In this document: piece by piece, positions 1 through 9,735 of the stretch
How positions within the stretch are numbered: the stretch's first letter is position 1
How the letters are laid out: every line of letters starts with the position of its first letter
DNA from: Azolla pinnata
Taxonomy: Eukaryota; Streptophyta; Polypodiopsida; Salviniales; Salviniaceae
Length of the DNA: 46,796 bases
Assembly: GCA_037176905.1 (NCBI GenBank)
Contig: JBBBWG010027945.1
Coordinates: forward strand, 13,300-60,095
Direction: 5' to 3'
Notes under the pieces: model-generated
Databases searched by the model: none
Seen by the model: only the letters and a program-made list of their open reading frames with translations
What the model was told of the DNA's origin: nothing
Position numbers and translations under genes: made by a program

Positions 1-122
1 GGTGGTAGTGACAATGATGATGATGATGATGATGATGGTGATGATGGCGGTGATGATGGTGATGATGGTAGTGACAATGATGATGATGACCATCATCACC
101 ACCACCACCACCATCATCATCT
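1..122. repeat. GAT/ATC trinucleotide microsatellite
   Basis: The left edge is an imperfect GAT/GGT array that switches to CAT/CAC near position 90. The switch leaves GAT-rich and ATC-rich halves that are partly complementary and could fold back. The array is cut by the window edge, so its full length is unknown. No reading frame here looks like a gene. Confidence 0.9.
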
Positions 123-299
123 GGTAGTTATTGACATCGCTATGCTAAGATGACACTGGTCGGTTCATGTGAAACGAGTCATTCAGACACATGGGCAACA
201 GATGTTCGGCAAGTAGCATGTATTGTATGCTCGCCGAATTCGAATGCTTGGCCTGACAAAGCAGGTAGATAGATAGATAGATAGATATATATCTGATGG

Positions 300-985
300 A
301 TTTGTATGTATCCATTCTGTGTCACTGATGAATGCATGCATGTCTGCATGCTATGCATGTATGTGCTGCCAATGAGACAAGATGGATTCCCCTTGGAGCC
401 AACAAGATCTAGAAAGAAAGATCTGGCTTGTCTTCTTGTTTTCTCAAGCAGGGGACAAAAGAATGCATGGCATGCATTCCCATGGATAGATCATAGGATG
501 AATGCATGCATGCAAATCATACCATGTCCCTTGATGTGTTCGATGCACATGATGTGTCTCAACTTGCTTGGGATCTATGCATGTGGGCATGGATGGCATT
601 GCATGCATGTATGTCAGCTAGCATCACAAAATCGATTCCTCAACCTCGTCATACATACATACATGCATGCATGCATGCATACATACACATACACACGCTA
701 TACATACATGTATTGGTTTGTTGCCAATCCATCCAATGGCTTCATAAAAATCGGCGACATATGCATGCATGCATACATACATACATACATACATACATAC
801 ATACATACAGGGATTTGTTGACGATGGGCGATCTCAGATCGAGGCCCTTGCATGAGATGTGATTCTTCCTTCCGCTCGACAAGAATCCAAGACTTTGTTT
901 CGCAGTCTTGCATGCATACATACAGATACAGACATACGGAGCCACATCGCACGACATACATTTGTACATACATGGATTCTTTTTG
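300..985. repeat. CATG and TACA tetranucleotide-rich region
   Basis: Runs of CATGCATG and ACATACAT recur, with the densest blocks at 650-710 and 764-810. The open frames across this stretch translate to Tyr/Ile/His/Thr or Met/Tyr/Val/Cys repeats on both strands. That is what a TACA repeat gives in any frame, so they are not genes. A short GATA run lies at 267-290. Confidence 0.8.
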
Positions 986-1191
986 TTCGATCATCGCAGC
1001 AGACTGGCTCCTGTAGGTGGCCTTTGTCTGCCTCGCACGAGCTGATCTTCCGCTCGATTTCGGCCCATACCACCATACGTACGCATGCGCATACATCCGA
1101 TGCACATATACATGCATCGATTCGGGTTTTTCTTTTTTTCGACGAGTTACCACGAGTCGGGGATATGAAGGGACTCCCAATGGATTGGGAT

Positions 1192-1432
1192 GAAGCAAGA
1201 AGAAGAAGAATAAGAAGAAGAATGAAGAAGAATGAAGAATGAAGAATGAAGAAGAAGAAGAATGAAGAATGAAGAATGAAGACGAAGAAGAAGAATGAAG
1301 AATGAAGAATGAAGAAGAAGAAGAAGAAGAAGAATGAAGAAGAAGAAGAAGAAGAAGAATGAAGAAGAAGAAGAAGAAGAAGAAGAATGAAGAATGAAGA
1401 ATGAGAACTGAAGAATGAAGAATGAAGATTCG
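1192..1432. repeat. GAA / GAAGAAT purine microsatellite
   Basis: About 240 bases of nearly pure purine on the plus strand alternate between GAA triplets and GAAGAAT/GAATGAA units. Long open frames on the minus strand here (Phe/Leu/Ser/His repeats) are products of the repeat. The following 240 bases, up to the stop codon of the IDD gene at 1673, show no other feature and probably hold its 3' untranslated region. Confidence 0.85.
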
Positions 1433-1672
1433 AACTCTGGTCGTGCTCGAATGGCACAAAGTCAACGATGGCCACATAATCCACGCACACGTGTCTGACC
1501 TTGGCGCCAAAGTCAACGCACACGTGTGGGGCCTTGACCGGAAACGTCAACGCCCCGCCCCGTTCACATTAAGTACCATGCCTCACGCGATTAGGGTTAC
1601 AAAAGCAAGTGCTGTGAATCAGATAGGATGAATATGTCGGATCCATTGGAAGATCCTCCCTGATCAAGATCC

Positions 1673-4600
1673 TCAGACTTCCCTCCTGATCGGCCTTCTC
1701 CTGCTCCGCGTATCATCCTCCTGCTCCCGCTCCTCTGATCTGTACACGATGCGCGAGTGATTGCAGGTGGAGCACTTCTCAATGGTGAAGGCCAAGCCGC
1801 CATGATCGCTGCAGTAATTGCTGCGTGATTTGCAGTCGGCACCATCGCCATCATCATCGCCACAATTCTGATCATGCCCATCATCATGGTCATCATCATC
1901 ATCATCATCATCATCATTATTGTCGTCGTCGTCATCGTCGTCATTGTCGTCGTCGTCAGCTGCGATATGATCGGCATCGTTGTCGATCGCGTTACAATCG
2001 GGGCCGTTGGGATTACTGCTCCGATTAGCGCCGCTAATCGCACGATGATGATCGGCGGCGGCGGCGGCGTTTGTGCGATGGTCGGCGCTCGCTAATCGGC
2101 GGATTAGGCGGCGGTAATCCCGTTTCATCTTCCTGGCTTTCTCCATCTCCTTCCTCGCCTCCCTCCACGCGCTCTCGGCGCCCTCGATCCTCGCCCTCCG
2201 GATCTCATCCGATTCTGCCGATTCAGCATCGACCTTAATCATTGGCCGAATCGATCCTGTTCTGCATGGATTAATGCAGCTGCTAATGGCAGCCGTGGTG
2301 GCGCTAAATTCTTGCTTAGCCTCCGCTGGCGGCGCTCTTCCCACTGAATTTCCCACAATATCGCTCCCAATTAATGGTTCCCCACCGCGTCGATCCTTTT
2401 CCTCCTCCTCCCGATTAATGCCGACTAATCGATGCTGATCATCTGCTAATCCTATTAAATCTCCGCCCATTTTTCCTGGCATTGTATATACATTTGCTCC
2501 TCCATTGCCACGATCATGACGAGTTACGGCTTTCCGATCCTCGCCGCTGCCGATGCATTCTAGCGATGAACCGATCGAGAGCGTGAGCAACGTCGCCGCC
2601 GTCGAGCTCATCGTCGCCGCATTGAAGATACTTATGTCGGATGATTTCTCCATCTTCGAATCGCAGTACGTCTGGCTCCTCCGATCCTCATTCGGCCTCG
2701 GCCTCAGCTCGATGCCATTATAAGCGCTAATGACTTTGTGATTAGTCATCTTAATCGGCCGATCAGCTAGCTGTTGCGTGTGGCCGTATAAACGAAGTGG
2801 GCGATATTCATCAACACCTGAAGTAGAGCTGGGTAAAATTGTTACATAAGCATCACCCGTGAGGCTAGTACTGGCTGGCCTATCATGATTTGCAGCCTGA
2901 TCGCCATTGATGATTGAATATGCTGTTTCACAGCTATGGGCAGAGGTGGACTTGATGGAAAGACTATGCGATGCACTGTGATTTGGGTGCATTACTAATG
3001 CATTGTGATTTGGGCGGTGGTCATTATTACCATGGATGTAATTAGAGGGACTAGGGGATGATGGTGATGCGTTGATGCTGAGCAGCAGGTCGCGATGATG
3101 GGGCGATGTGTCGATGACGGGGTCGAGATTCAGCTCATGGCGTCGATGGGCATGCAGGCTATGGTTCAGATTCAAGTCGAGATCTGTGAAGCTGGACCTG
3201 CTATTATTACGAATATTAGGGCTAGCATTGGCATGGTTAGTAGGGCCGTGAATTACATGGGCGTGATTAGGGCTAGGGTTGGCTGGGTGATTAGGGCTAG
3301 GTTTGGAGTGAGTAGGGCTAGGGTTGGAGAGATTAGGGCTAGGTTTGGAGTGATTAGGGCTAGGGTTGGAGTGATTAGGGCTAGGGTTGGAGTGATTAGG
3401 ACCAATGTACGATGCAGCGGTGGAGTAATTAAGCCGCGCAGGATCGCTCGCGGGCAGCGCCATCGAGGATCTAATGCTGGGCCCACTACTTCCACAACTA
3501 ATTAGCTGGCGAGCTGAATGGAAGCTGCTAGCGACATTGTCATCGTGATCGGCCTTGGAATCATGCAGATCAGGATTATTAGCTGCTCTGGCATGTGGAT
3601 TCTTGTAAGCATCAATGTGGCTAGAATCAGCAGCATGGCCGCGAGCTGGATTAATGATGCGATGGGCATTGGCGTTGCAGCTGATGCCATTCGCCTTAAC
3701 GACCGGAACGGTGCCACCGTGCGGTGGCAGGGTGCTATTAACGCTGTCATTAGGATTAGGATTAGGGTTAGGACTAGGATTAGGATTAGGATTAGGATTA
3801 GGATGATGATGGGTAAGATGATCGATGGGGTAGATGGAGATCGGACGATCGCCGTGCAACGGTCGGTATCTGATGGCATCGCTAGGCGCACCTGCTCTCT
3901 CGCGGCCATGATCGGCGGACATCGCGACGATCTGCAGGATGTCGTCGGGCCCGCGATCGCGATTAATGTAATCGGCGCCGGTGAGCTCGTGACGATCAAT
4001 ATCGGGGTTAATCTTGCGGCGAATCGCAGGATCGGGATCACGATCGTCGCGGGCGGCGCTCGGTGCACGGGCGCTGCGGGATGTCGATCCGCCGCCGCCG
4101 CCGCCGCCGCCGGCACGCTCGCAGGCGTCCTGATGCTCGATGAAGCTCTCCACCCTGGAAACAAATCGTACAGGATTTCAAAACAAGTACTAGGGCCCCA
4201 GATCGGGCATTCAAACGGATATTGAAGATCCGATCGGGGGTTTTATATATATATATATATATCTATATATACATAACATATGCCCGATGGGATCGATGGG
4301 ATGATGGTGGGAAGGATGATGGTGATGGTGGTGATGGTGGTGGTCCTAAACCCTAATCAAACCCTGATGGGAACCTAATCAAACTAAAGGGACCCTAATT
4401 TAACCCTAAGGGGATCCTAATCAAACCCAAATCACACCCTAATCAGACCCTCAAGGGTATCCTAATCAAACCCTAATGGGGCCCTAATCAAACCCCAATG
4501 GGACCCTAATCAAACCCTAATGGGACCCTAATCAAACCCTAAGGGGACTCTAATCAAACCCTATGGGATCCTAATCCAGCCCCAATCAATTCCTAAGGAG

Positions 4601-7189
4601 TATCCTAATCAAACCCCAATCAAACCCTAATGGGACCCTGATCAAACGCTAAGGGGTATCCTAATCAAACCCTAATGGGACCCTAATCAAACTCTAAGGG
4701 AACCCTAATCAAGCCCTGATCACACCCTAAGTAGACCCTAATGGGACCCTAATCAAGCCCTAATGAAGCCCATCTAGTGATCAAACCCTAATCAAGTCGT
4801 AGTGATGAAGCCCTAGTGATCAAACAAGCCCTGATCGCACCCTAGTCAAGCCCTAATCAGGTCACCCTAATGGGACCCTAATCGAGCCCTAACGAGGCCC
4901 ATACAGTGATCAAAACCCTTATCAAGTCCTGGTGATCAAGCCCTTGTGATGAAGCCAAGCCCTAGTGATGAAGCCAAGCCACAGTGATGAAGCCAAGCCC
5001 TAGTGATGAAGCCAAGCCCTAGTGATCAAGACAAGCCGCAGTGATCAAGCCAAGCCGCAGTGATCAAGCCAAGCCGCAGTGATCAAGCCAAGCCCCAGTG
5101 ATGAAGCCAAGCCCCAGTGATGAAGCCAAGCCCTAGTGATCAAGCCAAGCCCTAGTGATCAAGCCAAGCCGCAGTGATCAAGCCAAGCCCCAGTGATGAA
5201 GCCAAGCCCCAGTGATGAAGCCAAGCCCTAGTGATCAAGCCAAGCCCTAGTGATCAAGCCAAGCCGCAGTGATCAAGCCAAGCCCCAGTGATGAAGCCAA
5301 GCCCCAGTGATGAAGCCAAGCCCCAGTGATGAAGCCAAGCCCTAGTGATCAAGCCAAACCCTAGTGATCAAGCAAGCCCTAGTGATCAAGCCAAACCCTA
5401 GTAATCAAGCAAGCCCCAGTGATGAAGCCAAACCCTAGTAATCAAGCAAGCCCCAGTGATCAACCCCAGCCCTGATGATGATGATGATGATGATGATGAT
5501 TGATTGATGATGATGATGATGAGACCCTAGCAATTAAATTAAATTATCGGGGCCGAGGATGACGACGACGGCGGGGTTTTTGTTTCTCGTTGTTCGTTTT
5601 CGGAGTTTAGTACCGGGAGAAGACGCGGCCGCAGTCGCAGCAGTGGCCGCGCGTGCCGCACGTCTTCACGTGGGCCTTGAAGTCGGAGTGGACGGCGTAG
5701 GCCTTTCCGCACTTGGCGCAGGCCCAGAGGCGCAGCCGGCTGTGCTTGCGCCGGTAGTGCTTCTTGATGCCCACGAGGTCGCCGAGCGCGTGGCACGCGT
5801 CGTGGTGCAGGCACGTCGGCTCCGGGCACACGTACACCCGCTTCCTCGGCGCCGCCGATGTTCCGATCATCTCTACGCAACCCGATGCGTTTTATTTCAA
5901 AGAGAAAAGGAATCGGGATTCGCTTACCGCCGGTGATCTCGACGCAACTCGATGTGTTTTTAAAGAAAAAAAAGGGAATCGGGGTTTGTAAGATCGGAAT
6001 GAGATCGGAATGAGATTGCCGACTCAGCACGTTGAGCGAAACTAGTTTGGATGTATAAGCCCTCTCTCTAATTATACCAAGTATCTGTCTTTGTTTGTAT
6101 CTTTTTTCTACTTGTGTCATCCCATCTGAGCTACTCATATCCTTGTACCACTTCTACAACGCCAATCTTCCACCCCAAAGCGTTATGTGGAATGCTAACA
6201 GTTAATGTTGAGAGTGTGATCATACATACTAGAAGAAATCTCATTAAGAGACTAGAATGTCGATTATAGTCTAGCATACTGATCAATCAATAGCCCCCCC
6301 ACAAGAATGCCAACAGTCTAGAACACTAATCGATTGATAAGCCTCGAAGAATGCGAATAGTTGTGTGGATGATTTACGATTAGTTGACGCGCCGCAGAGA
6401 CTGATTGTAGTTACTAGAATCCCACAAGACTAATTGTAGTTACTAGAACTCTACTAATTGTAGTTACTAGAATCCTAATGTTTACAAGAATGCTAAGTGT
6501 TATTCTAGTACTACTTCTTTGTCTATAGTCTTGTATTCTGTGAACCTCAGATGTTACCTGCACCACCTCCATTGATCTCCATATCCTTCTCTCCATCTCC
6601 GTCTCCATCTCCATCTCCATCTCCGCCGCCTCCGCCTGCTGCTGCTGCTGCTGGCCTCTTCCCCGCCCTCCGGGAGCTCTGCGCCTGCAGCTTCCATGGC
6701 ACCTTGTGCCTCCGCCTGTGCATCTGCAGGTTCTGCTCCCGCTGGAACCCCTGCTTGCAGATCTCGCACACGTACCTGTCCGACTCCATCAGCGTCTTGG
6801 GCGACAGCGCCACCACCTCCGCATCGGGATCTGCAGCGAATCACAATAGATCAGCCGCCACCATCATCATCACCATCATCATCAGCAGCAGCAGCATCAT
6901 CATCATCACAATCATCATCATCATCATGAGCATCATCATGAGCAGCAGCATCAGCATCATCATCATCACCACCACCACCACCATTCATCACCATCAGCAT
7001 CATCATCATCATCACCACCACCACCACCATTCATCATCATCATCATCATCACCACCACCACCACCACCATTAATCATCATCATCAACACCAACACCGCCA
7101 ACATTCATCATTATCATCATCATCACCACCACCACCATCATTCAATCACCATCATGATCATCATCATAACCACCACCAGCACCACCATT

Positions 7190-7230
<41 letters not shown>

Positions 7231-7366
7231 GCAGGTGATCGATCGTCTAGCGAGGGAGGGGTTTACCAGGTGTGCCGGCGGGGCGGCGCCGCCGCTTGAT
7301 GGGGGCGCCTGCAGGTGCGGCGGAAGGAGGAGGAGGAGGAGGAGGTGGCGGAGGCGGATGATTCAT
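1673..7366 (-). CDS. IDD-family C2H2 zinc-finger transcription factor, SGR5/LPA1 (IDD14/15/16)-like
   Basis: Four exons on the minus strand: 7366-7267, 6830-6558, 5872-5614 and 4154-1673, total 3114 nt, 1037 residues. All junctions are GT-AG and in phase; each of the three splits a codon (Asp34, Glu125, Arg211). The INDETERMINATE domain is complete. It has [24 protein letters not shown] at 24-47, finger 1 at 53-75 ([10 protein letters not shown]...H), finger 2 at 138-168 (YVCPEPTC), finger 3 at 174-196 (C-A-K-C...H...C) and finger 4 at 203-222 (CDCGRVFSR joined to [11 protein letters not shown]). 'RVESFIEHQ' is the IDD14/15/16 form. The C-terminus also fits that clade: a TLSIGSS stretch near 733, a charged helix at about 870-900, and a CxxC at Cys1005/Cys1008. 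Known members are nuclear DNA-binding regulators of gravitropism and starch. The protein is much longer than the usual 350-600 residues because exon 4 carries repeat-encoded segments. I chose the ATG at 7366 because it is closest to the conserved domain; in-frame ATGs lie upstream at 7450 and 7567. Confidence 0.9.
1868..1980 (-). repeat. Asp-codon (GAT/GAC) repeat inside IDD exon 4
   Basis: On the plus strand this is a CATCAT/GTCGTC array. On the coding strand it reads as GAT/GAC, giving an Asp-rich tract at about residues 936-973 of the IDD protein with scattered Asn and His. It lies between the charged helix and the terminal CxxC motif. The repeat is in frame with the conserved residues on both sides. 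Confidence 0.85.
3258..3405 (-). repeat. 21-bp coding repeat (PNHSNPS) with telomere-like core
   Basis: The plus strand shows tandem units of the form GATTAGGGCTAGGGTTGGAGT, 21 bases, about seven copies with small changes. Read as coding strand, each unit gives the heptapeptide PNHSNPS or a close variant ([14 protein letters not shown]), at about residues 461-510 of the IDD protein. Because 21 is a multiple of three, copy-number change keeps the frame. Confidence 0.9.
3748..3812 (-). repeat. Hexanucleotide CCTAAT coding repeat (Asn-Pro)
   Basis: The plus strand is ATTAGG repeated about ten times with a few TTAGGG/TTAGGA changes. The coding strand reads CCT AAT, giving alternating Pro-Asn at about residues 326-347 of the IDD protein. 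It is close in sequence to a TTAGGG telomere repeat but lies inside an open exon. Confidence 0.9.
4345..4915. repeat. Degenerate CCCTAATCAAA telomere-like block in IDD intron 3
   Basis: About 570 bases consist of CCCTAATCAAA and CCCTAATGGGA units with irregular spacing, on the plus strand. It sits wholly inside intron 3 (5613-4155) of the IDD gene. Unit edges blur towards position 4900, where GTGATCAAGCCC forms appear and lead into the adjoining 19-bp satellite. A (TA)n run lies at 4243-4271. Confidence 0.85.
4916..5465. repeat. 19-bp satellite with 95-bp higher-order repeat, IDD intron 3
   Basis: The unit is GATCAAGCCAAGCCCTAGT (19 bases) with variants GATGAAG for the first part and GCAGT or CCAGT for the end. 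Between about 5062 and 5345 the variants follow a fixed order of five units. The marker GCCGCAGT recurs at 5073, 5168 and 5263, exactly 95 bases apart. The array ends in a GAT microsatellite at 5474-5520. Confidence 0.9.
6555..6660 (-). repeat. GATGGA and GCA coding repeats in IDD exon 2
   Basis: On the coding strand, a GCA run (Ala) passes into GGC (Gly) and then GATGGA (Asp-Gly). This encodes a low-complexity linker at about residues 91-124, directly between zinc finger 1 and zinc finger 2. The reading frame remains open and phase matches the next exon. Confidence 0.85.
6855..7235. repeat. ATC/ACC and CAG microsatellite in IDD intron 1
   Basis: Most of intron 1 (7266-6831) is CATCAT/CACCAC repeat, ending in about nine CAG triplets near 7207-7233. 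Open frames here give His/Ile/Ser runs on the plus strand only because of the repeat. The splice sites at both ends stay intact. Confidence 0.9.
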
Positions 7367-7430
7367 GATCGAGGAGGGTCTCTGGGGAGCCGGAGAGAGG
7401 GAGAGAGTGATGTATAAAAGAGGAGAAACG

Positions 7431-7440
7431 ATATATAAAC
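7431..7440 (-). promoter_or_regulatory. Candidate TATA box of the IDD gene
   Basis: Read on the minus strand this is GTTTATATAT, about 65 bases upstream of the chosen ATG at 7366. If it is used, the leader would be short (about 35 bases) and the upstream in-frame ATGs at 7450 and 7567 would not be transcribed. This is a motif and spacing argument only. Confidence 0.3.
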
Positions 7441-9000
7441 ACGAACTCATTCCCGTGTACGCATACGTATATACGGGCGCGCATACGGTACGAGCGCGGG
7501 TGGCGTACGCGTACGCGTACGAATACGTAGAGCCCGTGGGTGTGTACGCAGGTGCGTGCCCAGCCAAAGTAATGATAATTGTTCTTTTTTGGTTTTTGGC
7601 TTTTCTTTGGGCACAAGTTCTAACTTGTATAGAAGAAGAAGAAGAAGAAGAAGAAGAAGAAGAAGAAGATTAGATCTTTTTTTCCTAAGGTTTTGTCGAT
7701 TGGGCGATCGGGGATCCGGGGATCGGGCGATCGGGGATTGGATCGTGTCCCCAGTCGATCGATCGGGCCAATGAGAAGAAGCGCGTCCAGTTTCCCGTGG
7801 ACGGGCGTCCATCCGGGCGGATAAATTCCGCCCATCCACCCTCATTAACTGGGGCTCTGGGCCGGGGGGCCCCGCATCAGTTAATATTTGCTTTCCAGAA
7901 GGTCGAGCGAGCGACCCCCTGTTTTTCTCCACGCGGATCTGGAGCACAGATCAGTTCTGCAGTTTCGTCGTAAGTAACAACATAAGTGTAAGCATGGCGA
8001 TACCTCGTCGGATACTTCTGCACCTCCGATCGAAGCTGATCGAAGCTGATCGAGGCTGATCGGATCGTGTAAAAAAAAAGAACCCAGAAGAAAAAACACG
8101 TCATTTGTGTGGACCGAGTTATAACGAGCGCGAGGAATTTTAGGTTCTGTTTACTTCGGGGGAGGACGAGAAAATAAGAAGAAAGAAGGAACGGAACAAA
8201 AGCGAAAAGGGGTGGATCGATCGAGACGGAAGCGATCTCGTCCGTCCGTCCGTCTGGTCTGCTCTGTCTGTCTGTCTATCTGCCGATGAGATCGTTTCCG
8301 ATGCTGACAAAACGGGGAACGAGTATTTTAAGCGACATGTCGTCGCGGCTGTCGCTCTCGCGGTTGTCGCCTCCGGAAGCCCCACGATCCTTTTATACAA
8401 CGATCGTTAGATCTGAATCCGGGTCCATCCACTGCAATATTATTGCGATCGCAATATTATTGCAATATTATTGCAATTGCAATCGCGTTCCCACCTGCCA
8501 TCGGATCCGAAACATGTCTTACATGCGGATGCAATTCCTTCGCCCCCCCCGATGCCAATAATTTCCTGCAGCCGATGATGATGGTGACGATCATCATCAT
8601 GATGCTGCTGCTGCTGCTGATGCTCATGATCATGATGATGTTTCTCGGTCCCAACAGCGAACAAACAACGGGCCATTAATGTACTCGCCGGACATTGCCA
8701 TTCCATGAACGCCAGCTTTGTTCCTCCCCTGGACAAATCGAAGCCAACGACACATGCATGCATCGCATGCAGAACTCCACATGCCCATCGATCGATCGCG
8801 ACAAAAAACTCTTCTTCTTCTTCTTCTTCTTCTTCTTCTTCTTGATCTTCTTGATCTTTGCATGGGATCGGGAATTCGTCAGTATTACATTATGCCCTTT
8901 GCGTCGCTGTCGTCGTCGTCGCCGTCGCCGCGGCTGACCTCTAGTTGCTAGAGACAAACAAGAGCATTTCGGAATCGGAACTTCCTGAGGCTCTCCATTA
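7441..9000. other. Intergenic, microsatellite-rich, no gene recognised
   Basis: Repeats seen: a GTACGC/CGTATAC alternating stretch at 7450-7555, GAA at 7631-7670, a GATCGAAGCT tandem at 8027-8060, GCAATATTATT tandem copies with the palindrome ATTGCGATCGCAAT at 8430-8485, GAT/CTG around 8575-8640, and CTT at 8811-8843. None of the open frames of 60-170 codons shows a known motif or splice pattern. Confidence 0.6.
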
Positions 9001-9021
9001 TTGTTAGTTATGTGGCTCATG

Positions 9022-9645
9022 ATCATCATCATCTTCTTCTTCTTCTTCTTCACCACCACCAACATCATCATCATCATCATCATCATCACCAGCACCACCA
9101 TCACTGTCACCACCATAATCACCATCATCATCATCATCACCATCACCATCCTCACCCTCATCATCATCATCATCACCACCACCACCGTCATCACCATCAC
9201 CACTATCATCACAGTCGCCACCACCACCACCACCACCACCATCATCATCATATCATCATCATCATCCACCACCATCATCATCATCATATCATCACCATCC
9301 ACCACCACCATCATCATCATCATCACCACTGTCATCATCATCAACACCATCACCACCATCATTCATCATCACCATCATCATCATCACCATCACCATCACC
9401 ATCACCATCATCATCATCAACACCATCACCACCATCACCACCATCACCACCATCATTCATCATCATCACCATCAGCTCGCCATCATCACCATCACCATCA
9501 TCATCATCACCACCATCACCACCATGATCACCACCATCATCATCATCACCACCATTACCACCATGATCACCATCATTCATCATCATCACCATCGTCGCTA
9601 ATCATCATCACCACCACCACCACAATCGTCATCATCATCATCTAT
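9022..9645. repeat. Long ATC/ACC trinucleotide array
   Basis: About 620 bases are almost entirely CAT and CAC triplets, with CTT at the left end (9030-9050). Frames are open on both strands and give His, Ser/Pro or Ile/Thr runs, or Met/Val and Asp/Gly on the other strand. All follow from the repeat, so I do not call a gene. Imperfect internal blocks such as CACCATCACCACCATCATTCATCATC recur, so local duplication has shaped it. Confidence 0.9.
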
Positions 9646-9664
9646 GGGGTATCGCATAAACCAC

Positions 9665-9735
9665 ATACAAACCTATGTGTGTATGTATGTGTGCATGTGT
9701 GTGTGCATGTATGTATGTATGTATGTATGTGAGGG
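9665..9735. repeat. TGTA microsatellite
   Basis: A GTATGTATG/GTGTGCATG run follows the ATC array. A second small CATCAT/CTT block lies at 9857-9913. Confidence 0.8.

Noticed and set aside
698..1516. Minus-strand frame of 272 codons rich in Phe, Leu and Ser
   Set aside because: It comes from the GAA and TACA repeats; no motif, no splice support.
4916..5465. CRISPR-like array of 19-bp repeats
   Set aside because: Units are contiguous with no spacers and lie in a eukaryotic intron, so this is a satellite.
5539..6138. Minus-strand frame of 199 codons over the second and third zinc fingers
   Set aside because: It is a shifted frame over IDD exon 3. The conserved Cys and His residues appear only in the frame of the IDD model.
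7412..7421. TATAAAAG on the plus strand as a promoter
   Set aside because: It looks like a good TATA box, but no plus-strand gene follows; the sequence downstream is repeat and spacer.
9001..9732. Plus-strand frame of 243 codons rich in His, Ile, Thr and Ser
   Set aside because: It is the translation of the ATC/ACC repeat. Overlapping frames on both strands are equally open, so length is no evidence of a gene.
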